Shown here piece after piece: positions 1-10,599 of a stretch of DNA of 64,000 nucleotides. Below the pieces are notes generated by a model. That model ran no database searches. It was not told the DNA's origin and saw only the letters and a program-made list of their open reading frames with translations. Positions within the stretch are counted from its first letter, which is position 1, and each line of letters starts with the position of its first letter. Made by a program: the position numbers and the translations under genes. The stretch comes from Aradus depressus (lineage: Eukaryota > Arthropoda > Insecta > Hemiptera > Aradidae). Location of the stretch: contig OY759224.1 in assembly GCA_963662175.1 (NCBI GenBank), positions 19,229,489-19,293,488 of the forward strand. The letters run 5' to 3'.

Positions 1-112
1 CGAAATTTTATATCTGTATCCAGAACCCCATTAAAACTACACTTATTGATTTTTAGCCAAATAGAAGATTCAAAAACACCAAAACACCCCATGTAATGAA
101 TATATATCGACA
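1..112 (+). repeat. Repeat C fragment (tandem-unit, Helentron-like family)
   Basis: This is part of one internal unit of the dispersed family called repeat C here. Recurring phrases across copies are 'atcgacacgaaattttatat', 'ccagaaccccat' and 'attgatttttagccaaat', followed by a new 'taatgaatgtatcgaca' that opens the next unit. The window edge cuts it on the left and a TA microsatellite (113-132) ends it on the right. Complete copies such as 31970-32530 show several such units in tandem. Confidence 0.7.
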
Positions 113-142
113 TAATATATATATATATATATGTGGGTTTAG

Positions 143-476
143 ATAGTTAGTCCTTATGACTCATGCCCGGGCTCTACCTACAATGTAATATCGCATACTT
201 CCAGAGAGCTCTTTCGTCACTCTGGTGGACATGAGCCCGATTCTACTATTTGAGTCCTAAATTTTGCCTACCCTAAATTTTTATTCACCTAGGGTAAGGG
301 TCTTTAACTAGTGCCTGACATCGTACAGGCTCGGGACCATCGCTTAACGTACCATCCGAAGGACGAAGTGCTTAAGTTTATTTTACCTCCCAGATAAAAT
401 AAACTAAGGGGTTTTGAACCCGCGATCTTGTGTTTAGTAGGCAAGCATGCGTATCACCGTGACAACGGCGCCCTCT
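143..476 (-). repeat. SINE A, near full length, diverged
   Basis: First copy of the window's dominant SINE, inverted. Read on the minus strand, the family consensus has a tRNA-like head (GGGCGCCGGTAGCTCAGTGG with A-box TAGCTCAGTGG, then B-box GGGTTCGAAAC), a body with the conserved phrase CTTCGGATGGGACGTTAA, and a 3' part ending AAAGCCCGGGCATGAGTCAT plus a short pentamer tail. This copy has a damaged head (A-box region altered) and an old-type tail (tagttag). SINEs are transcribed by RNA polymerase III and mobilised by a partner LINE; the partner is not identified here. Confidence 0.85.
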
Positions 477-1374
477 ATATTTGTTAAAGTCTATATACAC
501 TTATTATGTATAACAAGCAAATGTGATATGTACATGAATATATAAAATGTCTTAGATATTAAAATATAAATCATTCATTAAAGACACTATCTTGTGTATC
601 AGCTGATGAGAGAAATAGAAAAATAATAAGATAAGAAATTGTTGAATAATAAAAGGAAGCTATGGCATAAAAAGTGTGTAGATCAACTAGTAGGTCTCGA
701 GGTCATTGCCGCCTCAGCCTCCGAACATGAACATTAGGAAGGGTTCTTGTCGCAAGACTGCGGACTAAAAACCCTGTGAAAGGAAAGTTTACAATTATTT
801 TTGAAGTGTAACTTTGTTACTTAGTTATTGCAGGATATTTTGAGGTAGATGCAGCGTTTTTCCCCTCCAAACTGCAAACGAAAAATCGTAACATTATTGA
901 CCCCCACTGAGCAGATTGCGCATACTTGTGCTCACCTTTCACTTTTGATGCTTTCACCTTCACGAGTGTACAACTCTAAATTTATTTATTGTGCATCGTA
1001 TAAGTGTACTTACTGTGTTAAATTTATTGTGTATCGCATAAAATGTACACAATACAATGAGAAAACAAATGAAAATGGAGATAAAAATGGTAAGTAGTTG
1101 ATTTTTGTTTTATAACCGTTATTCTATTTTACAATTCCGAAAACAATTTTACGATTTTATAATAATTTTTGTCATTTTGTATTCAGCCTAAATTTCTAAT
1201 CATATAATTTTTTGGTTTTTATTTACAGTTAAGGTTACATTAATTTTTTAACATTGATATTGCGTTATAGATATTATTATAAATATGATATAGATAAACT
1301 TATAAATATTATAGATAAATATAAATTTCCTGAGGTCTCCGGTAGGTATGAGTCATAAAACCTAACCTATAAAG
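477..1374. other. No gene recognised
   Basis: AT-rich intergenic sequence. An open frame at 849-1097 has no recognisable domain and biased low-complexity composition at its end. I see no splice-site-bounded coding pattern on either strand. Confidence 0.5.
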
Positions 1375-1450
1375 CCATATGTAAGGGAGGTAGAGATTAA
1401 TTCGTGGGGAAGTACATCGCTGGTATTTCAGCGATGACTTTTACATTTCC
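1375..1450 (+). repeat. Repeat C, right-end fragment
   Basis: Contains the family's right boundary phrase 'ttcgtggggaagtacatcgc' followed by 'tggtatttcagcgatgac', a variant of the usual 'ccggtgattcactgacga'. The internal tandem units are missing. The following stretch to about 2030 holds no recognisable feature. Confidence 0.55.
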
Positions 1451-2033
1451 ATATATATCCTTAACAAAGAATCAGAGGTTAGTAGTCAAAAAGCTATGTC
1501 AGTATATAAAGTGGTGATTAATCATCAGTGATTATTCATCTCATTTGATTAATCACTTATCACAAAATATATAACATTACATAATACTATATGTACATTT
1601 AGATTGGTAACAGTGTGTAAATATACTGCTGTATATTCTTATAATTTGTTGCCAAGAACGTTTGGCCCTGAGTTATGTATTCTAGCACATGATTCATTCT
1701 AATTATGTGCTGCGGGTTGACGTGCGCTCTGGAATGTGCCATTATACACATGGTCATATGAAATGGTTTCGGTGGAACCACCATTGAATCTTATAACGGT
1801 TTAGTTTCTTCATGTCTTCCTATATTTCATTCCATATTACATTTAAAATTTTACCGTTATTTTAATAATTTTTTACAAAATGTAAATCTCTCGTGAAGAT
1901 GTTAAGTGAATTTTTCAAGGTTCTAGGTTTTGGTTAGTTAGGTACACTTTTTATAATAATATTCTTACCAAAGGTATATATTCCCATTTATTTTTTGGGT
2001 TTTTAAAACCTAGCAAATATAAACTTTTCAAGG

Positions 2034-2140
2034 AGGGCGCCGGTAGCTCAGTGGTATGCGTGCTTGCCTTCTGAGCTCAAGAACGTGGGTTCGAAACCCG
2101 ACCGAGGCTCTTAGTTTATTTTATCTGGGCGGTAAAATAA
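2034..2140 (+). repeat. SINE A, 5' head only
   Basis: The complete tRNA-like head (A-box and B-box intact) is followed by only about 30 bp of the body before the match stops at a TA-rich stretch. The 3' two thirds are missing. Confidence 0.85.
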
Positions 2141-2150
2141 TATATATATT

Positions 2151-2315
2151 GGGGGCCATATGACCGTACGGGTGACCGTACGGGCTAGAGCGTAGGGCTT
2201 TGGTCGCATGGTTTGCGGGTTCAAATCCCGTCCGAGAGTGGGGATCCGAGATGGGGCCATGGATGTCGTAAATTATCTAGATAACAACTTCACAAGAGAT
2301 ATGGCTAATATGCAT
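2151..2315 (+). repeat. SINE B (second tRNA-derived SINE)
   Basis: Shares 'gctagagcgtagggctttgg', a B-box (GGGTTCAAATCC here, GGGTTCGAATCC in other copies), 'ggccatggatg.cgtaaa' and a terminal 'ggctaatatgcat' with copies at 6855-7021, 13027-13160 and 30131-30248. The tRNA-like promoter boxes and short length support a SINE unrelated to SINE A outside the tRNA signals. It sits 10 bp after a truncated SINE A. A local duplication (gaccgtacgg repeated) lies in the head. Confidence 0.75.
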
Positions 2316-2329
2316 CGTATATAATGACA

Positions 2330-2820
2330 AAAATGAAAAAAACAAAGCAAAAAAAAACCTTGAAGCCCGGGCATGATCCTTTTCTTTTAAAGGAAAAGCC
2401 TCAGGGCCCCAGAACTGTAGACCGCCACACACAATTAGTACAAGACTTTTATTTCTTCTTGTGACCTGGGTTTAAGGTTCATAGTAGATCCGCCACTGAC
2501 TGTTATGTTGCGGTCTGACCTCAAACCAGCCAGTAGGCATATGATTGTGATATGATACACATTTTGACGAAAAAACATACAAATATTTTTATGTTTCAAA
2601 ACTTGTATCTGTTTCAAAAGAGAAAGACAGGCTGGAGGATCAAAACAATCTACCTTATCAGTGTGAGAGCCTTCTTTGTGAAAATAGACAACTTTTAACG
2701 ATCCTGTCATAAACACACTATTTCTAGAAAGTTTATTTTTCTTCTTACTAATGGATATAGGATTCAACTGAGGAATTTGTAAATATTTAATATTGGTTGG
2801 AGATTCCAAGAAACATTTCT
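2330..2820 (-). other. Unassigned region with hAT-like end motif and a 124-codon open frame
   Basis: A minus-strand frame (2809-2435) is open for 124 codons but shows no domain I recognise. Near its end it runs through CAGTGGCGGATCTA, which resembles terminal inverted repeats of hAT elements, so the frame is more likely transposon-derived than a host gene. No matching opposite end or 8-bp duplication was found. Confidence 0.2.
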
Positions 2821-3120
2821 AAATATGGTAACCTGATAGACAATAATATTTTTGATATGTAACATCTTAGCTCACAATCCCAAAAAAAATAATTCGTACT
2901 GCATTAATCTTATAAAACTGTCGCGAAAAAGCGGATTGATGTGTACTCACATTCGCCAAATGGCTAGGGATGGCCTATATGTAATGAGCGATAGTCGATA
3001 GTTGACCACTATCGATATTATCGATAATTCAGTAAGTTGCCATTTTTCATGCAAAATACTTTCCAATTTGAATATTATATATTACTTGGTGGTAGGCAGA
3101 TGTAGTGGACTAACTTGTTA

Positions 3121-3390
3121 AATAAGTAATTAGATTTATCAGTCCAACATATTTTTTTTATTTATACCACAACTAGTTTCGGCAATTTGCCATCTTCAGG
3201 TGGTGAATCTTTCTAGAGATGAGGTCAAGGGACACGTTCGAGTATCAGTGTCCAGCTGGTCCCTGATACTCGAACGTGTCCCTTGACCTCTTCTCTAGAA
3301 AGATTCACCACCTGAAGATGGCAAATTGCCGAAACTAGTTGTGGTATAAATAAAAAAATTATGTTGGACTGATAAATCTAATTTCTTATT
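3121..3390. repeat. Near-perfect 270-bp palindrome (fold-back element)
   Basis: Arms 3121-3248 and 3263-3390 are reverse complements over about 128 bp with very few mismatches, around a 14-nt centre. As RNA it would fold into one long hairpin. Each arm carries, on opposite strands, CTGAAGA-T-GGCAAATTGCC-GAAAC, which resembles the conserved core of a hammerhead ribozyme with one extra base before stem II. No coding potential. It could be a snap-back MITE or a dimeric terminal segment of a Penelope-type retroelement. Confidence 0.85.
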
Positions 3391-5031
3391 GAATATTATT
3401 TTACAATATGATTATTTTATTTTTATTTTTTCATGTACATTTACCTAATTTAAATTATTCTATGTTATGGAGGATGAAAGGAGAATAAAAATATCAATCG
3501 AATAAGTAATTGTTCTTTCAAATCGAACTTTTATTTTATGAAAATAACATTTTCTGTCGAAAATAATCGCATTAAGTATAACACTTGGCAAGAATATTAA
3601 CACAATAATTAAAGTTCAAAACACTTATTGCAGATAATCAAAAAAGAATTAAGTAGGTACAATGGCATTGGATTCAACATTATTTTTATTTCAATCAACA
3701 ACTTTTATATAACAATATCAAAAAATGAATTACCAATTGACGAAAAATACTTCCATAAAACTTTATGGAACAGTAGGCAGTGTACCAGCTTCTGTAGTGG
3801 GTTGTTTGGTCTTGGATGCAGGTTTATAAGTTTCTTGGTGGCGTCTCAAGAAGTGATAAGTTGATTAATTTGGGTTGAAAAGTTACGCAACTGTTTTAAA
3901 AATATATAAGAACATTTCGATAAACTTCTTCTTTTTTTTACTTTTTATTCAAAACGTATACTACTTTGATTAAGGAAAATTCATATCGATACTTGGACTA
4001 TGCGTCCTCACAAATACAATATTTACTGCTGGCTGGATCGGGGGGCCTCTGGATTGGAACAGTCCCGGACTTGGAGGGTGTGGACGGCTTTCCTCACATG
4101 CAAACCCTCATCTACAAATCCCGCTATCTTCAAGATTAAGCTAAGTGCTTACATATACTTGAGAGAGTGGCCCGGCGTTACTGTTGTTTGTCCCCTGGCC
4201 TGGCCTGCCTGTTCGTTGGTTGCCCTGGTTCCTGTGCTTTGCCCTTCCCCGGTCCCCCTGGCCCCCTGTTGGATCCCACCATGGCTGTTCTCGTCATTTG
4301 TATTAAGAGTTCGCTGGCTTAGTTAGGTCAAGGAATGTAACAAGGCAAGGCGGGCGATAATAACCGAAGCAGTTGTTCGCCCAAAATAAACCAACCATCC
4401 AATATTTTCAGGTAAACGTTGTGTTGGCCTAAGTAGGACTCTGTTAGGTAATTCACTAACAGGTTAATGAATGAAGGACTATGGTTGGAAGGGATGAATG
4501 GGAAATAAGGGATGAAAGGGAGAGGAAGTGTCATGGCGGCCGACTTCCTCTTCTCCTCTGTCTTAGTGATAGTGTCTGGTTGAATGAGCTTCCAGGTCTC
4601 GGAGTCTGATTAACTGGGAATAAATGGCAACCCCAATCCCAAGTTTAAATAAAAGTTGCAGTGAATATCGAGCTGTGTACTTCCCCAGGACGATTTAAAT
4701 AACTATGTATTGGCTTTAATCTAACACGAATCGTATGTATAAAAATCAATAGTTGACACATATCATGTATTTTGTATTCGGTCAGAAATTCCATGTTGAC
4801 TATACATGTGAATTATATGGTTACCAATCCCCTGATTCTAAAATAGGGGAAAAAAGTCTGTCTGTATGTGACTGTCAGGGCCGTGCAACGAATAATAGCA
4901 GCCCATGTGCAAAAAACGATAAGGCCGCTCCCCCTCCACAATTAAAATATCCGAATGTTTTTATATTTTTACCCTTCACATTTTGAATAAGTTAATGATT
5001 TTTATTTTCTCTTCAAACATTATATTATGAA
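3391..5031. other. No gene recognised; one GC-rich patch
   Basis: Mostly AT-rich. Between about 4150 and 4330 the sequence is GC-rich with repeated ggcctggcc/cccctggcc phrases. A 108-codon frame at 4000-4326 passes through it, but its Pro/Leu/Trp-rich translation looks like a by-product of composition and no domain is visible. At 4533 ATGGCGGCC opens a frame of only 16 codons. Confidence 0.45.
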
Positions 5032-5039
5032 CTATTAAA

Positions 5040-5546
5040 CAGGGGCGTAGCCAGGATTTTGAGCAAGGGGGCAAAGTTAGACTACATACAGGAGGGAGGG
5101 GGGGGGGGGGGGGGGGGGGGGTATAGATTGCCGGGGGCACGGCCCGCAGTTTCCATGGTTAGCGCTGCAGACTTTTGTTATTAATTTTGGAGACTCCTAG
5201 AAGCTACCCCTGAGGTAACCACTGACTGTGATACTTAAGTTGACTTTACATGAGCAGCAAAAATGCAAAGCGCAGCAGCAGCAAATGCACGCTCTGGTTT
5301 CTGTGCTTTTAGAATTAAATGACCTGCAGCCAATAGCATGCATTTGCTGCTGCTGTGCTTTGCATTTTTACTGCGAATGTAAAATCAGCTCTAAGAGTAT
5401 GAAGTATAACATAAATGAAGATTTTGAATGCAGATCTTTTTCATGTATATTTAAATAAATGTAATATGACTTGTTTTGTACATTTAATCAAAACACAATT
5501 TTTGTTATCTTGGTTTTTGCTCCGGCACCCCCTGGCTACGCCCCTG
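5040..5546. mobile_element. hAT-type MITE with 8-bp target duplication
   Basis: Begins CAGGGGCGTAGCCAGG and ends with the exact reverse complement CCTGGCTACGCCCCTG. Both ends are flanked by the 8-bp direct repeat ctattaaa (5032-5039 and 5547-5554). An 8-bp duplication and a CAGGGG terminus are the hAT superfamily signature. At 507 bp with no transposase it is non-autonomous. Inside are a G homopolymer of more than 20 bases (about 5099-5121) and a large hairpin whose arms contain the AAAGCGCAGCAGCAG motif. The frame at 5228-5458 is a by-product of that hairpin. A related copy in the other orientation starts at 62724. Confidence 0.92.
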
Positions 5547-5884
5547 CTATTAAACATAATTATTACCTATGTACATAATAATGATAGGTAATAAAATTTA
5601 CTTTATATAATAAAGTTTGATATAGGTAATATTAAAAAACATAATAATAGGTTTTTTTTAAGAAGACAACTTTTAGTTTAGTAAAATAGTTTTTAAGGAA
5701 CACAAGTTAATTTTTTCCCTATCCCTGAATGAATTTATCTTGTTTTTCCCCTTGGTTTCGGTTTCTTTTTGTTCTCTTGTCTATATTTGACTTTGTCAAC
5801 GATAGATTTAAAATAATGTGTGACAGCCCGTGTGCCTCGCACGCCTACGCCATAAGGTCTGCCACTTGTGGCTGTTAACACGAT

Positions 5885-6030
5885 AACTCCCCGACACAAT
5901 AAATGTATCGACAAGAAATTTTATAGGTGTTTTCAGAAACTCATAACGACATATTTCAGTCAAATCGACCGAAGGAAAAAAAATTGTTGAACGGTTACAT
6001 AACTTCCCCTATACTTCGTAAGGCTAAGGG
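5885..6030 (+). repeat. Repeat C fragment with inverted end
   Basis: One internal unit (acacaataaatgtatcgaca ... caaatcgaccgaagg) is followed by 'acataacttcccctatactt', the reverse complement of the family's left end. The unit and the end segment are therefore in opposite relative order to the full copies, indicating rearrangement. Confidence 0.65.
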
Positions 6031-6403
6031 GGGAAAAATAAAAATAAAATAATAATAACGATTCAGAGTGGTCCCTATCAGACATGTATAAATGAATATA
6101 TATCCCTGTTTTGATCGCGTGCTCTGTAAAACCTGTCTAATCTAACCGACGCGTCGATACTGAACAAAAATAAATACAAAAAAAAACAATGTTCTCAACC
6201 GAAGTTAAACGAACGACTCTTCATTCAACTTTGTAACCCGGTTGGAAATGAAGACATTTCATTAAAATGTACCACATAAATACGCTAGATTGAGCTGAGT
6301 TTCTTTCTGTTTACTATATAATTTTAATCCTCTTACTAAATTGAGGTTATATACAGACTTAATCATTCTGAGTATTTATTTAGTTTCATATATAGAGAAA
6401 AGA

Positions 6404-6746
6404 GAGGGCGCCGGTAGCTCAGTGGTATGCGTGCTTGTCTTCTGAGCTCAAGATCGTGGGTTCGAAACCTGGCCGAGGTCCTTAGTTTATTTTATCAGGG
6501 AGGTAAAATAAACTTAAGCACGCCGTCCTTCGGATGGGATGCTAGGCGATGGTCCCGAGCTTGTACAATGTCAGATACTCGTTAAAGACCACTGCCTTAG
6601 ATGAATAAAAATTTAGAATAGGCAAAATTTAGGACTCCCACAGTAGAGTCGGGCTCATGTTCACCAAAGTGACGAAAGAGCGCTCTGGTAGTAGGTAGGC
6701 GATATGACCTCGTAAACCCGGGCATGGGTCATAAAACCTAACCTAT
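6404..6746 (+). repeat. SINE A, full length
   Basis: Complete from agggcgccgg to the tail cataaaacctaacctat. A-box intact; B-box changed to GGGTTCGAAACC followed by TGG. The tail has two CCTAA units. The minus frame 6661-7008 covers this SINE and SINE B and is not a gene. Confidence 0.92.
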
Positions 6747-6854
6747 ACAGAAATGATTCTCTTCGGATTGAACTACCCAGGAGGCGGCCTACGGTAATAT
6801 GATGCTCAGGAGTTCTAGACTTCTCCAGAAATATTATTATTCCTGAGGTCGAAA

Positions 6855-7021
6855 TGGTGGCCGTGCGGGCTAGAGCGTAGGGCTTTGGTAGCATGGTCTC
6901 ACCATGGTTTGCGGGTTCGAATCCCGTCCGGGAGTGAGTTTTATTTCGTAGATAGAACTCCCTCCCGGGGCCATGGATGACGTAAACAACTAGATAACAC
7001 AATGACAAGGCTAATATGCAT
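6855..7021 (+). repeat. SINE B, full length, abutting mariner
   Basis: Best-preserved copy of SINE B: head gctagagcgtagggctttgg, perfect B-box GGGTTCGAATCC, tail ending ggctaatatgcat. The tail directly abuts the mariner remnant, and the apparent ATG of the mariner frame (7018) lies in the SINE tail. Confidence 0.8.
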
Positions 7022-7669
7022 AGAACAAAAGTTTTAGAAATGTTAAATATTGCTTTTGGTGAGTCTGCTGAGAGTGAAACTAGGGTTTACGAGTGGTATA
7101 AGAAAGCGAAAAAAGCTCGACAAGTGCAGTCGAATGTGAAGGTCATGCTCACTGTGTTTTTCGATTTTAACGGCATAGTGCACCATGAGTTCTTGCCACA
7201 AGGTCAAACGATCAATAAGGAGTACTACCTACAAGCCCTACGCCGTTTGCGTCAAGCAATCCGAAAAACGCCCTGATTTGTGGCGATACAATTCATGGCA
7301 TTTGCATCTGCTCAGACTTCATTGCTTGTTCGTGAATTTTGGCCAAAAACAACACTGTAATGATGCCCCAGTCTCCATATTCGCCAGACATGGCTCCGTG
7401 TGACATTTTTCTGTTTCCAACAATAAGGAGAACCGTAAAGGGCCGTCGTTTCACAAGCATAGATGAGATTAAAAGTGCATCGCTGAAAGAGCTAAATGCT
7501 ATCCCAAAAATCGAGTTCCAGAAGTGTTTCGGGGATTGGAAGAAGCGCTGGCATAAGTGTATAGTATCTAATGGGGACTATTTTGAAGGGGATAATATTG
7601 ATGTAAACGAATAAATAAAAGTATTCTCAAAAACCGAAAATCCCCGTTATTTTTTATACATACCTCGTA
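7022..7669 (+). pseudogene. Mariner transposase remnant, internally deleted and frameshifted
   Basis: A mariner-family DNA transposon remnant; the intact enzyme is a DD34D transposase acting by cut-and-paste at TA. Visible pieces in order: N-terminal helix-turn-helix segment ending YEWYKKAKKAR; a jump straight to the catalytic core around the first Asp (LTVFFDFNGIVHHEFLPQG); then LRRLRQAIRKTP and a stop; then, in another frame, SPDMAPCD with the third catalytic Asp, and the C-terminal DWKKRWHKCI.. NGDYFEGDNI ending at 7614. About 110 residues between the N-terminal segment and the catalytic core are missing, and the second Asp region (normally HDNAPAH) is mutated. The 3' end ccccgttattttttatac at 7642-7659 followed by acctcgta matches a mariner TIR. 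The 5' TIR is absent, replaced by SINE B. Confidence 0.9.
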
Positions 7670-8355
7670 AATCCTAACCTCTAACGTACTACTCCTCATC
7701 CCTCTCGCTATATGGAGCAACATAGAATTAGCATTGGATACTTAGGTCCCTAGGTGCACACACCCTTATCTATCTGGAAATATGTCTCTACTCCTGGGTT
7801 AACTGTTTCCACCTATAGCTAGTTTTGTTGGATCTGATTGTAACTAATAACAAAAGTTCTTCTGATCCCCGAGTTCCGGTCCAGGTGTCTGAAGAAACCC
7901 TTCTACGTCCATGTCTCGTTGATATAGATGTAAATATTTAGCCGATAAAGAGAAGGGAGGGGAGTGTGAGGCTGAGGCGGTGAAGACCAACTATAGGGTA
8001 GTTTTGACAGGCGGGGCCCTGGATCAAAGGGGCCCCATTCAAGTTGAGGGCGGAGCCCTCCGACAAAGAACCGGGGAGTCAGTAGCCCCATCGACCAGGA
8101 AACCTGGTTTTTCATTTCGAGAACTGCCAACCTCCTATCCGGTATCAGAGCTCTTTAGATCTCTCACTCAGAATAGGACTGTTGGGGTCTTATTTGGCGG
8201 CTCTGAAGAAAAGAGTCTCAATAAAGACTGAGGTAGGGTTCGAGGGTTGGACAAAAAATGAAAAAAATATTTCTCATCACCCTTTACTTTGGTTTGGTTA
8301 GATAGTTCCAATTAATTCGCTCTTTGCGTACAAATTCTAGATCCTCTATGCATAA
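7670..8355. other. No gene recognised
   Basis: Contains a short phrase 'cttaggtccctaggtgcaca' at about 7739 repeated at about 60452, so part of it is dispersed repeat. Overlapping frames on both strands between 7903 and 8231 mirror each other and look non-coding. Confidence 0.4.
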
Positions 8356-9141
8356 AGGCGGCTTTACACGACGCTAGTAACTCGTACGACTCACTGAAAC
8401 CGAGTACTCACTTTCAGTACTCTACTTGTGTAAATTGGTGTTCTGTATTCCAGTAGAGTACTCGCTGGGAGTGTCCATGCCAGTCGAGTGAATAGAAAGC
8501 AATCCCATTTACTGGAACGAGTTGGTTCCCCCACCAATACTTCCCCCACACAATACCGATTACACGATTCGAGTAACACGTACGAGTGGTTAGTTTAGTG
8601 CTAATAAAGTCGTTGATAGTGCGTACCACGTGTTTTGTAATAGTTGATCATTGCGTGTAGTTTTTTAAAAAGGCTAAGTGGGGTGAAGATACCACTTTAA
8701 AATTTGTGGAACTGTATAGAAACGAAGAATGTTTATGGAATACGAGCCTGAATAATTATAAGAACAAATCGGCCCCTGAATCAGTTTTATTAAGAATTGT
8801 AAAAGTAATGAATATATCTGATTTTGGTGTGAAGCAAAAAATAAGATTAAGAATTTAAGATCAACATATAGTCAAGAGCTTGTTAAAATTAAGAAATCCG
8901 AACACTCTGGAATGAGCACCCAAGAACTTTACAAGCCAAAAATTACGTAACACTTTTTGATGGAAGAATTTTTGTGTATAGTGCTCCTCTTTGCAAGAAA
9001 ATAAGAGAAAAACTCGACTACTGGAAATCTCAGCTAAACCGAGTAGCGTCTACATGTTAAAAACCAGTTTTAGCGTGTAGACGCTACTATCCCTGTGAAA
9101 CACTCGCCTCAGTGACCCTCTTGCGTCGTGTAAAACCGCCT
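8356..9141. mobile_element. PIF/Harbinger-type element with TAA target duplication
   Basis: Left end AGGCGGCTTTACACGACGC and right end GCGTCGTGTAAAACCGCCT are inverted repeats with one mismatch. Both are flanked by TAA (8353-8355 and 9142-9144), the 3-bp TWA duplication of PIF/Harbinger elements. The 786-bp body keeps a remnant of the element's second gene, a MADF/Myb-like DNA-binding protein, but no DDE transposase. This is therefore a deletion derivative. Confidence 0.88.
8688..8950 (+). pseudogene. MADF-domain gene remnant inside Harbinger element
   Basis: Translation from 8688 gives DTTLKFVELYRNEECLWNTS then LNNYKNKSAPESVLLRIVKV, matching the start of a MADF domain (alternating aliphatic residues, conserved Trp, Y.NK). 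After a one-base shift near 8845 it resumes KIKNLRSTYSQELVKIKKSE then HSGMSTQELYKPKIT and a stop at 8948. The KNLR..Y..E..K...S..SG motif is diagnostic of MADF. In Harbinger elements this protein helps move the transposase to the nucleus and binds the ends. No start codon or downstream part is seen. Confidence 0.82.
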
Positions 9142-9330
9142 TAACCCTTCACTAGTCGCGGTGGGAGCAGAGTGACACCAGCGTTGGAAATCTAAGAACA
9201 GTGTTTCACAGGAATTTTAGACGGATCTCTGTGGTTCACAGTACCTTCATCTTATTTATCAGTATTGATGCATTTGTAGTTGCTTTCGGGTCTGGTGTCA
9301 GTTTGCTCCCACCGCGACCGCCGATAAGAC
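9142..9330. repeat. Inverted-repeat segment, possibly a piggyBac-like end
   Basis: TCGCGGTGGGAGCAGAGTGA at 9156 and its near reverse complement ending CTCCCACCGCGA at 9317 form arms of about 26 bp around a 110-bp interior. The preceding TTAACCCTT resembles a piggyBac TTAA target plus CCCTT terminus. Downstream at about 9427 a frame reads GEENHDLSDSDGLGWE, an acidic stretch like piggyBac transposase N-termini. The assignment is tentative because no second TTAA end was found. Confidence 0.35.
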
Positions 9331-10590
9331 TTTTTTCTTTCTTGTTTTGAGTTTTTCACGTCCACTTTTCCCTGCTTTCATAATGTACAGAAGCAGTGAT
9401 CCGAACGTATGATTACAATGGTTTCATGAAGGGTGAGGAAAATCACGATCTTTCTGACTCGGATGGCCTTGGATGGGAAGCGCTTCTCTGAAGGAAGCCC
9501 CTCGTTTCAAAAGTCATGTTGGATGAACTTCTGCATCCATTTTAAAAATTGTTGAGTCACAATATGGACCTTTCCAATGCTCTTCTTACGCATAATAATG
9601 CGTTTCATGTTTTTTATTTTATCCACTTGTATAACAGAATCTAAAGCTTTTGTATTAACAAGGTTCCTATCATTGCCTAAAAATTTTACAGTTCCAGACT
9701 TTTTGTACACTTCTAAATAATCTTCATTAGAATAAATATTTTGTTTTTTTCTCAAAACCGACCCTTCCAAACACCCTGTCGCCCGGTAGAAAACTATGCC
9801 CTCTTACTGGGAAATGTAATGTAATATTTTCCAGCGTCTTGTGTTTAGAAGAAGCGTCTTGTGTTTTTTACTTTTCTGACCTTAATCTCGAAAGTTAAAA
9901 AAAATCTGTTCTTGTTCTGTGACATATTATGTTGTTTTAAACATTTTGATTAGAAAGTAAACAAAGGTTCACGTGACTGAATCCGACGTTGTGATTGGCG
10001 CGTTGGAACTTGTCCTTTTTTGCTCAGACTTACCCCATGAACATGTCCGATCTTGCTCAGACCATTATTTCAATCATGTTTTTTTATTAGGACCTGACCG
10101 CTTTTGGTTCAACCTGACTCCATATTCTTGTTCAACTGATAAAACTGCGCCAGAATCTGTTATATATGTATGTAAATAGTATGAGAATATTATTTTGAAC
10201 AAAAATATTATTTTAAATAAAAAAAATTGTATTTGTTCTTTTTATCATTTATTTATTCCCATAACATTGTTTGAAAAACTCGATTTAAAAAAAACTAGTG
10301 TTTTATTCATTGATTTTTGAAAAACAACTCAAAAAAAATTTAGGAATCAATAAGTCGAATTTCGATAACTCGAAGTAAGTTCCCCTTCAACTTCAAATTA
10401 TCGAGTTTTGACTAGTATAATATACTAGTGACTAGTCATTGTGGTTCCTCACTAATAGCCTGGAAAAACATTCAAAATAAATTGAACAAAAATACAACTT
10501 GCAACACCAACGCGGCGCGCAGGGGCTTCAGGTTGGCCAAAACATTATTTTGACATTACCAAACTGACATTATTGCAGAGATATTGTGAA
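9331..10590. other. No host gene recognised
   Basis: A minus frame at 9507-9770 encodes a Lys/Ile/Val-rich 87-residue peptide with no recognised domain. The plus frame at 9973-10179 is likewise unrecognised. If the piggyBac-like reading of 9142-9480 is right, part of this is transposon interior. Confidence 0.35.
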
Positions 10591-10599
10591 ATAATTCAA

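Noticed and set aside
2034..2110. Possible tRNA gene
   Set aside because: A- and B-boxes are present but acceptor and anticodon arms do not pair as a tRNA, and the same head starts dozens of SINE copies.
4000..4326. 108-codon frame rich in Pro, Leu and Trp
   Set aside because: Composition follows a local GC-rich ggcctggcc-type patch; no domain, no splice or promoter support.
5228..5458. 76-codon frame in the hAT MITE
   Set aside because: Its ends are reverse complements of each other because it spans the element's hairpin; not coding.
6661..7008. 115-codon minus-strand frame
   Set aside because: Lies across SINE A and SINE B; the translation is a by-product of the SINE sequence, seen again in fragments at other copies.
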